Source: Meloidogyne chitwoodi (Eukaryota > Nematoda > Chromadorea > Rhabditida > Meloidogynidae). From it: a stretch of DNA of 64,000 nt. The notes under the pieces are model-generated. The model saw only the letters and a program-made list of their open reading frames with translations, did not search any database and had not been told where the DNA came from. Of this stretch, positions 34,689-50,419 are shown piece after piece. Each line of letters starts with the position of its first letter. Position 1 is the stretch's first letter. The position numbers and the translations under genes were made by a program. The DNA lies in NCBI GenBank assembly GCA_015183035.1, contig JACZZP010000013.1:1364001-1428000 (forward strand). Reading direction: 5' to 3'.

Positions 34689-34911
34689 TTCTTTTAAATT
34701 TTAAAATTAATTAAAATATAATTTATTATTAAAAAATTGTATTAAAAAATATAAATTGAAAGGTTGGGTAGGGTAGTCAGCCGAATTGACAATAAATCAG
34801 CGGCGCTGAAAGGGCGGTTTCAGACTGTGACGTTGCTAATTAATTGGATTATTGAGTCTCAGCTGATAATTTTATTTTTTTAATTTTATTTATCAACAGA
34901 TTATTTACGTT
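34689..34911. promoter_or_regulatory. Bidirectional promoter region, epg-8 / OSTC
   Basis: 223 bp between divergent starts. The middle (about 34760-34855) is unusually G+C-rich for this genome, with CAGCGGCGCTGAAAGGGCGG and a TGACGT core (CRE-like) near 34829. It is presumably a shared promoter; no element is proven. Confidence 0.5.
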
Positions 34912-35644
34912 ATGGAAACTATTTTTGAAAAAACAATATTCAAAGTTATTGATCCTCCAAATTTGCGAATAACAACTCCAAGATGGTTTACGGTAGTTTT
35001 ATTAAAAAATTAAAATTTTTTTAAATTTTAGTTGCCTTCACCTATGCAAGTTTTCTTTTTTGTGATGGTGACTTATTTTCTAGTTACTGGAGGTTTATTT
35101 AAAAATAAATAATTTATTTTTTAAATTAATTTAGGTGTTGTTTATGATGTTATTAATGAGCCTCCATCAATAGGTTTTTTTTGCTATTTTTCTCAAATAT
35201 TTTTAAATTAAAGGATCAACTGTCGATGAACGTGGCCACAATAGACCAGGTTATATATTTATTTTCATATTTTACTATAATCTTTTAAATATTTTAGTTG
35301 CAATAATGCCGTATCGTATCAATGGACAATATATTATGGAAGGATTAGGAGCTAGCTTTATGTTCTGTCTTGGTGGTATGTTGTAAGAGTTTAATTATAT
35401 TTTGGATATATTTTCAGTTTTTTGTTTCTTGAAAGTTTTTTCTAATAATATAATGAACATATATTAATACAGGATTAAATTTTCAGGTATAGGATTAATT
35501 ATTTTGGATAAATGCAATAGCCCTTTGACTACAAAAACAAATCGAATGATGCTCTTTTTCTTAGGCTTTGGCCTTTTCTTTGTTGGCTTCTTTACTACAA
35601 GAATGTTTATGCGAATGAAATTACCAGATTATTTGGCTTCTTAA
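34912..35644 (+). CDS. OSTC: Oligosaccharyltransferase complex subunit OSTC (DC2)
   Basis: About 150 residues: [60 protein letters not shown], then [20 protein letters not shown] and two further membrane helices, ending [10 protein letters not shown]. This is the full-length DC2 fold with three membrane segments. OSTC tethers the STT3A oligosaccharyltransferase to the Sec61 translocon for co-translational N-glycosylation in the ER. Five small introns join in phase; length and block order match the family. Confidence 0.95.
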
Positions 35645-35836
35645 AACACTTAACAATAATTTATTTAATTATTGTATTTTTATTATTTAAATTATTTCAA
35701 ATGTGTTAAAATTTTAAGATTATTTTAAATACTCAATCCTTTTAAGGAGTTGATAAAATTAAAAATTAGGCAAGTGAAATTTAATTATAATAAACAAAAT
35801 TATTCAAAATCTTCTAAATAATATAACAAAAATTAT

Positions 35837-36747
35837 TTAATCACGTTCCTCAATAGCAGTCAAATGTTCTTCAATTTCATTACTTGTCATTTGTTTCACA
35901 TTTTGATTATTCTTGTCAACATAAACAACTTCAACGTCCTCTGCCTTTAAATCAATTCCCAAAGCTTGTTGTAAAGCCTCCAATGCCAAATCAATTGTTT
36001 CATTAGTTGTGTATTCCGTCTTCTTTTTGAATTTTTTCTCCATAAAGCTATTAACTTGCTGTTGTTTTGTGCCAATTCCAAACCCTCGAATAGAACTAAA
36101 TTTTAGATAAAAATTGTTTAGAATAAAAAACAAAATTACCGATAATAGCCTGCTGGATCGATAATGAATATTTGAGGTCCACTTTCATCATCATAAGATA
36201 TGGTCATCATCACTAAAAATAAATTCAATTTTTAACCTTACTTCAAAAAAATACTTGTTCCAAGAGAACGCATTTCTGCAACTTGTGTATAGTACTGATT
36301 AATATCAGCCATTTTTCGAGATAAAATCGAAATTGGCATATCATACCCATTTTGATATTTCCATTGAGCTGCTTCAGCTCTTGCACGAGTAGCTTGAAAT
36401 TTGCAATCAGCTAAAAAACAACTTAAAATTATACAAATATAAAATACTTACGAGGAATCCCCAGAACAGTACAACTGACAGTTGGAGAAAGTTTAAAAAT
36501 ATTTTTAACAGAACTTGAAACAATTAACTTGTCCTAAATTTTTAAATAATTTAAAATTAAATATTTTTAAGTATACAGGAATTCGTCGTTGAATAGCAAT
36601 TACAGCAGCTTCATCAACACAGACACCAACAGCAGTTAAATTAACAGAATTTGCGGCTTTAAAAGCATATTCAACTTGATAAATTCGGCCCTCTGGTGAA
36701 AAAATAGTAATATGACGATCGTATCCAGCAGAGCTTCCGCGTGTCAT
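35837..36747 (-). CDS. pas-1: 20S proteasome subunit alpha-1 (PSMA6 / PAS-1)
   Basis: Starts [33 protein letters not shown], the signature of PSMA6. It continues [73 protein letters not shown] and ends HLTAIEERD. It forms part of the outer alpha ring of the 20S proteasome and has no catalytic Thr, as expected. Four introns. It is convergent with OSTC (192 bp between stops) and divergent from syntaxin 17. Confidence 0.96.
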
Positions 36748-37190
36748 TTTTTCTTATAAGATAAAATATTCGATAATTTTAAGCTACAAATTAAATTTTT
36801 TAGAAAATAATAATATGGAAAATAATAATATGAATGTAAATCAGAAATATGTACAAAGCTGATTTTAAATTTTTATCCAATGAAAGTAAATCTCATCCTT
36901 TTTGAAAATTAATCGATTTGGCAGTACATATCGCCAAAATTTTATTAAATGACATTAAATCCAAATAATGTGTCTAATTGTAAAAATAGCATTAAATTGT
37001 CAAAATTCATAAACAGTGTCTCACTAAAGCATTTTAGCTCTTTCTTTGTCCATTTTTACTAACATTTTGTTGCATTCATTTTGAATCAATTAATTGTGAC
37101 TTTATTTTATTTTTACATAAATCAATAAATCTTTTAATTTTATAGATTATTATCTTACAGAAATATATTTTCTTTTTATTCACTTAAAAA
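36748..37190. promoter_or_regulatory. Divergent intergenic region, pas-1 / syx-17
   Basis: 443 bp between divergent starts, with no recognised element. It was searched for extra 5' exons of syntaxin 17 and none was found. Confidence 0.4.
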
Positions 37191-38056
37191 ATGTTCTCAA
37201 ATTCACCAATTGGTTCAATGCCACATCTAGCTTCAATGCCATCAGGTGTACTTCGTATTCACCACCACTCATCGAGCAATCCATTTGATTATGATTTAGA
37301 AGAAAATGATAATAATTCTGGTAAATCTATTTATGAAGATCAATTTCAACAGCAACAAAGACTAATGGAACAAAACGAAGCAAAACTTGCTGAATTACAT
37401 ATGAGAAAGGAAATGGCAAAAGAAGATGCGGAAGCGACTCTAAAATTGGAAAAGGTTTTTATTTTTGTCAAAAGGGAAGATTTATAAAAATTTTAGGATA
37501 TTAATGACCTCAATGAAATAATGGCGGATATAGCAAAATTTGTTCATGTGAGTTTTATCATTATTCGATTTTAAATACTTTAAATATTCAAGAGTCATCA
37601 TGAAATTACAGACAGTATTGAGGTTAGTTGGGTTTATTTTTATATTTATCCATGCTGAATATCTGAATTCGTTGATTTTCAATTACAATAATTTTCGATT
37701 ATATTTATGTATCAAATTTTTTATAGGATCACGTGGAGCGAACGAAGCATGAAGTCGAGGCTGGAAGACGCCATTTGCGTCGAGCAGTAGATACTCAAAG
37801 CGCCAAATATCCAGCAGTTGCAGCTGCTGTTGGAGGAGTTGCACTTGGTGGACCTGTTGGTGTTGTGGCTGGGTCAGCAATTGCTGGTATTGCCGCAGCT
37901 GTTGGTGGAGCTTTTGCAGGTTTTTTTTCTTGGATATTTTTTTTTAATATTTTCCACTTTCTAGGTCTTTATGGAGGTAAATTCCTTAGAAAACATAAAC
38001 TGCAGCAGGAGCAAACTGTTAATGCTCCTGTTGGAAATAGCTCAAATATTGATTAA
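37191..38056 (+). CDS. syx-17: Syntaxin 17 (SYX-17), short form without evident Habc domain
   Basis: Contains a Qa-SNARE helix (INDLNEIMADIAKFVHSHHE, ITDSIEDHVERTKHEVEAG). The diagnostic glycine-zipper hairpin of two membrane segments follows (AVAAAVGGVALGGPVGVVAG, then IAGIAAAVGGAFAGLYGGKF) with a charged tail LRKHKLQQE. This matches human syntaxin 17, which inserts into completed autophagosomes and drives fusion with lysosomes together with SNAP29 and VAMP. The N-terminal part is only about 55 residues of low-complexity sequence before the coiled coil, so the three-helix Habc domain seems absent. Four introns keep phase. Confidence 0.9.
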
Positions 38057-40650
38057 AAGAAGGTTTATAAATGTGATGCAATTAAAGAAGAAAACATATC
38101 TATATTACAAATAAACTTTAAAAAATATATAATTAATGTACCGGTTGACCTTGTACATTTATTTTTTCTTCATAAAGATTTTTAAAATTATTTACAAATA
38201 TTTTGAAACAATTTTCTTGAAAAGTTGACCATTCTTTAAACATTTTCACCAATTTTAATAATAAAAAAATAATTTGAAAGTTAAAAATTTTAAAAAATTA
38301 TAAAATTAAAAATAGGTACATTTATCTTTTTTTTATTTCAACCTTAAATTTATTATTAAATTTATGAATATTTTTTTATCAATTAGGAAGGGAAGAAAAT
38401 TATTAAAATTATTTTTATAATAAATTTATTTTATGTTTTTTATTTATAATTAATTAATTGATCTTTAAGTTAAATTAATTAATTAATAATTTCCAAAATG
38501 TTTGGCGAAGAAAAATATGTGACAAAATAAATTAATTAACTTCCGTTAGAGAACGTCATATAAGAAAGAGAATTTTTTAAAAATATTTCAAAATTATTAT
38601 ATTTAAAAATATATATTAATTTTTTAAGTAAATAATTACTTAAAAATATTTTTATTAAAATTTCATCAAATATTTAATTATTTTAATTTTTGTATTTTAA
38701 GTATATGAATTTTAATTCTTTTTTAGTAATAATGAGACGAGTTTAAAAAAAATTTCAATTGTTTTTTTCTTATAAAAAACCAATAAAATTGAATTAAAAT
38801 AAAATATTCTGTTTTATTTTTATAATTAATTTCTTAAAAAATATTATATTTAATTTTTTTAAAGTAAATATTTATTTTAATAATAATAAAAGACTGCCAA
38901 TATATCATTATATATTTGCGAGTAATTAATAAAATATAATTCTCATTTAAAAAGGCATTTTTTTATTTTTTTCCAAATATTTTTTATTTAATAATTAATT
39001 AATTTCTTCTTTAAAAACAATTCTTTTTTTATTCATTTATGTAGTCTTTCTTTTTTATATAAATTTTTTAAAATTTATCTTTAATATTTCTTTTTCTTAA
39101 ATAAAAATATTTAAAAAAATTCCATATTTTTGATCGTATCTAACAAAAAGTACTTTCTTTCCAATCTAAGTATTTTTTAAAATAATTAATTAATTCTCTA
39201 ATTATTATTAAAAAATGATTTGAAAAGAAAATTCTATTTCATTGAAAATTATTTTTTAAATTAAAAAAAGATAGTGTATTTATTTATTTAGAGTGTCTTT
39301 TCTTTATTTATTCGCGCATATATAATTATTAAATAAATATATCTTTAAATATATTAATTATTATTAAGCACATAATAATGCCTTAGGGGATATCAAAGGT
39401 CTTTATTAATTTATTAATTTTTTATTTTTTGTTTAAATTTGTTCCAATTAAATATTCTTTTATTATTTAAATAAATAAAAATATTTTTATTTAATATTAT
39501 TAAATTTTTTTCCTTCATTTATTTTATTATTAGTTGCCAAGGTGTTTTTCTCCTTATTTTTATAATTATTATTTTTAATATTCTTAAATAAAATTAAAAG
39601 TTAAAAAAATTAAAAAAAAAAAATTTTCCACTTAAAAATAAAAAAATCACTTTATAATTATTTTAATTAATTCTAAATATATATTTTTTATTTTAAATAG
39701 CTGATGACTCTTTTCTTTTTTTTTTAATTTTATTTATTGACTTTAAAAATTAAACAGATGAACAAATATGATTTTTATAAATATTAATTTAAAATTTTTC
39801 TATTTAAATTATAATTAACAATTTTTTCAATTAATTCTAAAAATAATCAAATAATTTATTTGCTCGATAGCTATTTTTTCCATAAATTTTTGGGTGGGCG
39901 TAAAATCTAATCGATTTTATAAAAGCCAGACTTTTGCAGCTATTCTCTTTTTTTTGGAAATAAATAAATATTTATTTATATATTAATTTATTTTTTATAA
40001 AAATTTTAAATTTTAGAAAATCTCCAAATAATTTATTTATTTAGTATCTTGTATAATTTTATATAAAATATAATTTTTTTTAAATTTAGAAATTAATTAA
40101 TTATTTTAAAATAATCCCCATAATAAATATTTAAGAAAATAATATTAAATAATTAATTTTTATTAAAATTTAAAAAAATAAAATTATTAATTTGCGTAAC
40201 TTTCTTTTTTTAAAAAAATATTTTTATTCAATATTTCCTTAACATTTTTCCCTAAAAACGTCACATTTACAATATTCTCACATATATATTTTCTTATTAA
40301 TTAATTAACTTAAAAAATAATTTCTCTAAAATAAAATCATATGTTGCTACAAAAAATTAAAAAAATATTAAAAATTAAATAATTTATTTCTTTCATTTTT
40401 AATTTTAAAAATATTAAAATAAAAAATATTTTAATACTGTAAATTAAGTTAACAAAAATAATTAATTATTTAAATAATAAATTTTAATTAATTGTCTCAG
40501 AAATATTATTATCAATTTAAATTTATATTAATACATTTCCTTAATTTTTGTCATCTCTAATTTTTAAAATAATGAAACAAAAATTCTAAAAAATAGCTAA
40601 TAATTTTATTTTTTTCAGAAAGTTTAATTCTTTTTTTTTAATTTATTCCA
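38057..40650. other. 2.6 kb AT-rich desert
   Basis: A/T-dominated sequence between syntaxin 17 and the MFS gene. No open frame or structured island was recognised. It must hold the syntaxin 17 3' UTR and MFS promoter. Confidence 0.6.
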
Positions 40651-43423
40651 ATGGGCCCAAAAATGGCAGAAGAAGAAAGACTAAAATTTAAATTAAATAA
40701 TCAAAATTTAAATGAAGATTCAAATATTATAGTTAATTTTCAAGGAGGAGCAGAAGTAAGTGAATATGAAGAAGATGATGATAAAAATATTAGTAATAGT
40801 AGTATTGAAGTTCCATTAAATGTAAATTGTATATATTCTTCACCTTTAAATAATTTGGTTATTGATAATGAAGAAAATGATAATAATAATAATAATAGAA
40901 ATTATTGCCAATTTGGAAATTATACACGTTATTTGGTTAGTTTTTTTTAATTTTTAAAGAAAATATTTCCTATGGAAATTAGGAAAAATTTTTTTTTAAT
41001 CTCTTTCCAAATTAAATAAATAAATAATTTAAAAGGTTATGTTTATTACAACAATGTGTCTCTCAATGTCAATGGCAAACTCTTTGGCATTAAACTTTAC
41101 AGTAATTTGTATGCACAAAAATGAAGAAATTAATAATAATAACCTAACAAATATAAAAACAAATAATCCAACAAATAAAGGTAAAAAAATTTTTATTTCT
41201 ATGAATTTTTAGATATTTTCTAATTTTTACACAATGACATTAAGAATAAAAATAAAAGAGTTAGAGAAGAATAAATGTGAAAATACTATATGAAAGGAAT
41301 AAAAAGAAAAAATCAAAGGAAAGAGAAAAATAAGCAAAATATGTAGGAATGAGATGAATAAAAAATTTAGATAAATGGTTATTTTCCTTCATTGGTAGAG
41401 AGTATTATAACTCATCTAATAATATTAAAAATATAAATTGAATATTTAAATGAAAATTATCTTAAATGTTACCTTTTATATCGCGGGCCTTAAGTTGAAG
41501 ACCCAGCGTTTACATTTTTTGGAGTCCCACGGGAGTGGGATCGAAAATATTTACTTAAATTTGAATACAGATGATTGACATTTGAAATTTTTAAAAATAA
41601 TAATCTTATTTGTTTTTTAGTTTTACGTCCAATGTTCAGCAGTGCCGAACAGGCTCTTCTTTTTTCGTCTGTACCGGTAGGTACTTTACTTGGAACATTA
41701 CCTATTACACCTTTAACTTCTCGTTTTGGAATGAGGTTTCTTCTTAAAAAATATAATAATATATTTACATATTTTTTATAGAAAAACTTTTGTCTCGTAC
41801 GGGTTAATTTCAAGCTTTGCAACTCTTTTTACTCCACTTGCTGTTAAATTAGACTTTGGATTCTTATTAATTATGCGTGTTTTACAGGTTTTAATATTAT
41901 TTAATTTGCATTTGAGTGTATTTTTTAAAGGGTTTAGCTGTTTCTATATGTTTTCCAGCAAGTGGTAAGCATTTTAATATTTTTTTAAATAAAAAAATAT
42001 AAAAAAAGGTTCAATAATTGCCGATTGGAGCCCTCTTCGTAGTGCAGGAACATTTATTGCTTTTCTCTCATGTCATATTCAATTTGGCCCGATTTTAACA
42101 ATGCCTTTAGCTGGAAAATTGTGTGAATCTAAATGGGGATGGCCAGCTGTCTACCATTTGCAGGCAATGCGGCGTAACTTTTTTTAATTTTATTTTACTA
42201 TATTTTGTTATTCAAAAATTATTAAAAAATTTCTTTTTAAGGCTATTTTAACTGCACTTGTTTTTGGTGCTTTCTTCACGTTCTATCGTGATTCACCAAG
42301 AATTCATAGAAATGTTTCGCGAAAAGAACTTTGCAAAATTGAATGTGGAAAACCTCCGTCAGAAGCTGGTCCTGTTGCACGTAATGGTGAAATTCCTTAT
42401 GCTGCTATGGTTAGAAATTTAAAAAAAATTAAAATTATTTTCACAGTTGCGTGATCCAGCAGTTTGGGCAATTTTCTTTTGTAGTATGGGATCTACTTTT
42501 GGTTTTCATATTTTTATGCAGTATGGACCTGTTTATTTAAATCAGGTTTTTTTGAAAAATTATTTAAAAAAAATTTAGTTTAATTTTTTTAGATAATTAA
42601 ATTTAATGTCCAAAGCACAGGACTTGCAATGGCTCTTCCTTGTTTCCTATCAATATTTATAAAACTTATTGTTGGTTCAGTCAGTGACAGAGCAAAGTAA
42701 AGCCTTTTTTGTTTGTTATTTTCTTATAAAGCTTTAATATTTTTCAAAAAAATATCTTTTCATATTTTCAGTTGTTTATCAGAACGTTCACGTGTTCTTC
42801 TTTTTGCATCACTTTCACAATTTTTAGTTGCTATTTGTTTTTGTACATTAGCTTTATTACCACAAGGATCTCCACCTATTCTTGTTCAATGTTTTTTTAC
42901 TACTGTTCCTGTAGTTAGTGGACTTAATTGTGCTGGTGTTGGAAAAAGTACACAAATGGTATATAAAGAGAATATATGTATATAATCAATATTAAATCTT
43001 CTCCTTTTTAGATTTCTCGTCAATTTGCTCACGTTGTTACATCATTTAGTGTTTTTGCCTGTTCTACAATAATTATTATAATTCCAATTTTAGTAAGCTT
43101 TTTAGCTCCAGACAATCGTCCTGAACAGGTTTTCTTATTCCAAAGTTTAAGAAAAAATATTTTAATTTTTTTTAAAGTGGACTCGAATTTTTCTTATTGT
43201 TTCTGTTGTAGTAGTTGGATGTGTTATCTTTTTTGATTGTACTGCAGAAGCAGCTCCAAGACCTTGGACATTTACAAAAAAACAAAAAAAGTCAGAATAT
43301 AATGAAAATAAAATAAATAATTTTGAAAAACAAAAATTAAAAGAAAATAATAGAGAAGAAATAAAACAAGAAAAAGAAGATAATAACAAAATTGAAATTT
43401 TAGAAAATGATGTTGATACATGA
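40651..43423 (+). CDS. Major facilitator superfamily transporter (SLC17-like)
   Basis: An acidic Asn-rich cytoplasmic N-terminus is followed by about 12 membrane segments. Blocks include CLSMSMANSLALNFTVICM, SSVPVGTLLGTLPITPLTSR with FGMRK (the loop 2-3 MFS motif), LIMRVLQGLAVSICFPASG, ADWSPLRSAGTFIAFLSCHI and VGSVSDRA (the equivalent motif of the second half). The tail is Lys/Glu/Asn-rich and cytoplasmic. The pattern fits the nematode-expanded SLC17/anion-cotransporter-like group; the substrate cannot be told. The intron at about 41181-41620 is unusually long and holds a G+C-rich island. Confidence 0.85.
41470..41550. other. G+C-rich island with hairpin in an MFS intron
   Basis: ATCGCGGGCCTTAAGTTGAA and GACCCAGCGTTTAC are followed by the inverted repeat TCCCAC-GGGA-GTGGGA (41525-41540). 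It differs sharply from the surrounding intron; origin unknown. Confidence 0.5.
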
Positions 43424-43759
43424 ATAACAAAAAAATATTTTTTGTTTTTTCTTTTTTCCCAATTTTAAATTTACATTTTTATTTGTTAAATTAATTAGAA
43501 AAGATAAATTCTTACATCAAAAGTGTGATGGTCAGATTATTTAACTTTTATAATTCCTTTTTAAAATGTTGTCACTGTAATAAAAATTTGGCATTTTGTT
43601 TTTTAACTTTTTATTATTTAAAGAGCGTTAAAGTTTTCACATTCATTTATATGTCCCAAACCATTTTCATTTTAAGGGAGTTTAATCATATTTGATATTT
43701 AAAAATGTATTTTATTTGTTAAATTTTGTTTAAAGATAAATAAACGATATTATTTAAAA
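43424..43759. other. Intergenic, MFS to MOV10-like
   Basis: 336 bp AT-rich sequence. It contains the MFS 3' UTR and the upstream region of the helicase; nothing else is recognised. Confidence 0.5.
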
Positions 43760-46700
43760 ATGGCTAATAAATTCAATGAAGATATTGACTTTAGTACCTC
43801 TATTAATGGTGGACTTATAATCAAAAGAATGGCCAGGTAATTTTTAAGATCCGTGTCAAAACTAGCTACTTTGTTGAAATAAGTTATTCGATTCTGCGTT
43901 TAAATAGATAAAAATATTCCAAAAGTTTTATATAGTTTCGTAACTATTTCAACTTTATTTTAGATTGCAAATTGATGATGTTCATTATGCTCTTTTCAAA
44001 CACAAATTTGATATTAGTGAGATTCGTAAGAATGTTGATCCGTCAATTTTTGAACATGCGATGGTATTTTTCTAAAATGTTAATTCCAACTAATTTTTTA
44101 TTTCAGAGTCTGAAGGTTTTGCTTGACACTAAGCTCACTCAAGGGATGAATGAATATGCAGGGAAATTCAAAGCTTACAATCATATATCTTTAATTTTTG
44201 ACATGGTCTGTTTTTTAATTTCTTTAGAGTCAAATTTCTCGTGATCTAGCCTGTTTAGTACTTTGCAATTTTTTCTAGTGTCAAATCGCCGAAATTTTTT
44301 TAGAGTCGTCGTTGAACATTTTTTAGGTTTCACAAATGCGAAACAAGGATGGTCCTCATTCCGTCTTTCGTGTCACATTGCCAAATGGAAGTGCGTCAGT
44401 TGCACCCATATTTGAACTCCAATTGGGAGAAGAGTTTTGTGAACGCTTTAATGTGCCAAATTACGGTATAATTAAATTGGAAATGATGACAAATTCAATC
44501 CGTGCGTCAGCCAAGGAGATTCGAGTAATTTTTAATTATTTTAGCTTTTTATCTTAGTTATCGTTTACTTTAAATTATTTTTTAAATTAATTTTTTTTGT
44601 TTTAGTGCAAAATTCTAAAGTTTGATGAAGCTACGCGTACGGTCCGATTTACTCCACTTTCGATGCAAGCATTGTTTACGAAAACCAAGGTGATCTGATT
44701 AATTTTTATCTAACCTTTCCAGTAGTAGGAGTTATAAATTATAATTTATTTTTAGTATTTTGTTCGTTTCGAACCATCTCGCTTCGTTTACAATGCTAGA
44801 CACCATATTTTAAGCAATGTTAATCGACTTCAAAAGTTAACCAGTTTTTTGATTTTTCCAAAACCTTTTGACGAAGATTGGGTAAATTAAATAATATTTT
44901 ATAAAACTTCTATTTTTTAGCTGACTTTGGATCGTTACATTGAGCAACGTGATAATATGATCAGAAACATTCGTTTTTCTTCTGATCGTTTCAATCAAGA
45001 ACAGCGTAATGCAATTTTTGCAATTTTAATGGCCAGGCATGTTAAGGTTATTTAATCTTTTTTAAATATATTTCTTGTTAAGTTATTATATAATTTTACA
45101 GATAAATAATTGTGATGGCGCACTTCTTCCATATATCATTCATGGGCCACCAGGTTTACTTGTTTTAATTTTTTATTAAAGTTAAAAGTTTAGGAACTGG
45201 AAAAACGACTATTTTGGTTGAAGCTATTCGTTTGTTGGTTGAACAAAAAAATGTCAAAAATAAAGTACTTGTTTGCACTCCTTCGAATACTGCCGCTGAT
45301 TTATTTGCCACAGAATTGTTAGAAACCGCTAAAATGGATCCAAATTTTATATTTCGTCTTTACGCATTGATGGTGCCTGTAGATGATTTAAAGGAGTCAT
45401 TGAAGCCAGTGACATATATCAAATAAGTTTTCTTAATTATGTTGGAGTGAGACTAGTATTGTCAGCTCATTTTTGTAGTTATCTTTGAATCTTAAAGAAC
45501 CTTTAAAATTGACTTTTTGAATTTTAGATCACACGATATGCACTCGAATACTGATATGTTTGCTATTTATCCGGCTTCTCGATTACTTGAATTTCGTGTG
45601 ATTATCTGCACGATGATGGCTTCGACTTATTTAATGCTAGGTGGATTGGCAACAACATTCACGTAAATTAATTTTGTTTAAATTTTTTTATTAAATTTAT
45701 AGGCATATTATTATTGATGAAGCTGGACAGGCAAGTGAACTAGAAACACTTGTGCCAATTGGTTTGTGTCTTTCCTATATTTTTTTAAATATTCAGTTGG
45801 AATGATTGGGAGTGGAACTAAAATTATTTTGGCTGGGGATCACAAGCAACTTGGACCAGTCGAATCAGTTGATTATTTTCGAAGGAACAAATTTAGTAAG
45901 TGACCAAAAATTTTTATTTATTTATTTATTTAATATTTCAGATACTTCCTTGATTGAACGACTTCAAACTATTGAATTTTACAAAGATGATGAGTTAGTT
46001 TTTTTTTAACAATTTTAATATCATTTTTAATAGACGTGTTATGACTTTTCTTCGCAAAAATTATCGTTCTCATGAGGCAATCATTGCTGTTCCTTCTCGT
46101 CTTTGTTATAACAATGAATTAATTGCAGCTGAAGATGCATTACCAAGGGATAGACTTGCAAATTGGAATGGGCTGCCAGCAAAGGTCTGAAACTTTTTGT
46201 GTGAATTTAGTTTTTCCATTTTTAGGGGTTTCCTCTGTTTTGGCATCACATTGAATCTCTGGAAAAATGTGAAGAAAATGGAACGTCCTATATGAATTTT
46301 GGCGAGTTAGAATTGGTCATTACTTATGTAAAGAGAATTATTACTGAATTGCAAGTGAAGCCAATAGATATTGGAATAATTAGTCCATACACATATCAGG
46401 TTTTTGAAGAATTCTAAAATACTTTTGTAATTTAATTTTAGGCACGAAAGCTTCGTCATCTATTAATGTCAGATCTTGCTGATATTACTGTCGATACTGT
46501 TGAACGTTTCCAAGGATCACAACGCCGTGTCATAATTGGTAATTTATTATTTATATTCTTTTAATTTAATATTTTTTTAGTTACTACAGTGCGTTGCAAT
46601 CCAAATGATAAACTTGGCTTTATGCATTCTAAAAAGGTTATTTTTTAGGAAAATAAAATTATTTGAATAATTGGTCAATTTTAGCGTTTCAATACAACAA

Positions 46701-47302
46701 TTGCTCGTGCTGAAGAATTACTCATTATTGTTGGAAATGCAAAAATTATGACAAAAGTTTCATCTTGGGCTAGGTTAGAATTCTTTTTGAATAAAATATG
46801 TTTTTATCAATTATAAGTATTTTATAGTATGTATGAGCATTGTCACAAAAATAATGCCATTATTGGAGTATCAAAAGACTTGGCTAAAGAGATTTTAGCT
46901 AATGTTGAACTTATGAAGGCAAAAACTATTGACGATGATGAAGAGGAAGAGAAACAGCCGGCAAAAACAAAATACGTTCCGCCAAGGAAGTTTACGAAGG
47001 ATGAATTAAAGGAAATGGATGTAGGCGTATCTAGCTCTTCTGGTGATGAATCCGATGACTACAGTACAACAGACAGTTCTTCAAGTGAAGAGGAAGCGGA
47101 TGATGAATCTGAAGAAGAGGATGATGAATTCGCTTCTATTGAAGATGGATCTGTAGGCGGAAAGATGCGAACTAAAGCCTCAGATGACGAGGAAGAAGAT
47201 GGAGAGATGGTTGAGACAATTTATGATAAGAATTCAGAGGAGGAGACTGCAGTTCAGGATGTTTTGGATGATTGCATCACTATCGTTTTGGATCAAGTGT
47301 AA
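43760..47302 (+). CDS. MOV10-family SF1 RNA helicase
   Basis: Helicase motifs in order: FNQEQRNAIFAI (Q-like), HGPPGTGKTTILVEAI (motif I), VLVCTPSNTAADLFA (Ia), HIIIDEAGQASELETLVPI (II), ILAGDHKQLGPV (III), RKNYRSHEAI (IV), IGIISPYTYQARKLRHLL (IVa), DTVERFQGSQRRVIIVTTVR (V) and KKRFNTTIARAEELLIIVGN (VI). The N-terminal beta-domain region is present. MOV10/SDE3/Armitage helicases unwind RNA in small-RNA silencing and suppress retroelements. The C-terminus is an unusual acidic/Ser-rich tail (46940-47290) with many acidic runs and candidate CK2 sites. Which C. elegans relative it corresponds to is unclear. Confidence 0.88.
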
Positions 47303-47757
47303 ATTCTGATAATTAGAATATATAATTTTAAAGCGAGTTTATTTTTTAGGAGTTGAGATAATTTTATGATTTTTACATGTGGACCTTCCTTTCTTTTTTA
47401 AAAATTTTACATATATGGATGTTCAAGTAAAAATAATTAAAATTTATAATTTATAGTATCTTCAAGTTAAATATTTTTTTTTGCTCGTACATCCATTATA
47501 TATCCCAAGAAAATAAAATATTTGTTAGATGTTGTTTTTTCGTTGTGAAATAAAAATATTATTGTGTTAACGTTTTCTCGTACTAAAAATAGTCTTACTC
47601 GTAATTTAAAAAATACTTGTTCAATATTTTAATGCAAAAGGTGCAAGCTCAAAACTAAATACAAGTCAAAATATTGGGCTTATAAATGATTAAATAATTA
47701 TTTACATTTACCAAGTTAAAAATTTCTTGAATATTTATTTAATATTTTTATTTTGAG
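47303..47757. other. Intergenic between convergent genes
   Basis: 455 bp between the helicase stop and the AMPK stop on the opposite strand, presumably both 3' UTRs. Confidence 0.5.
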
Positions 47758-50419
<2,662 letters not shown>

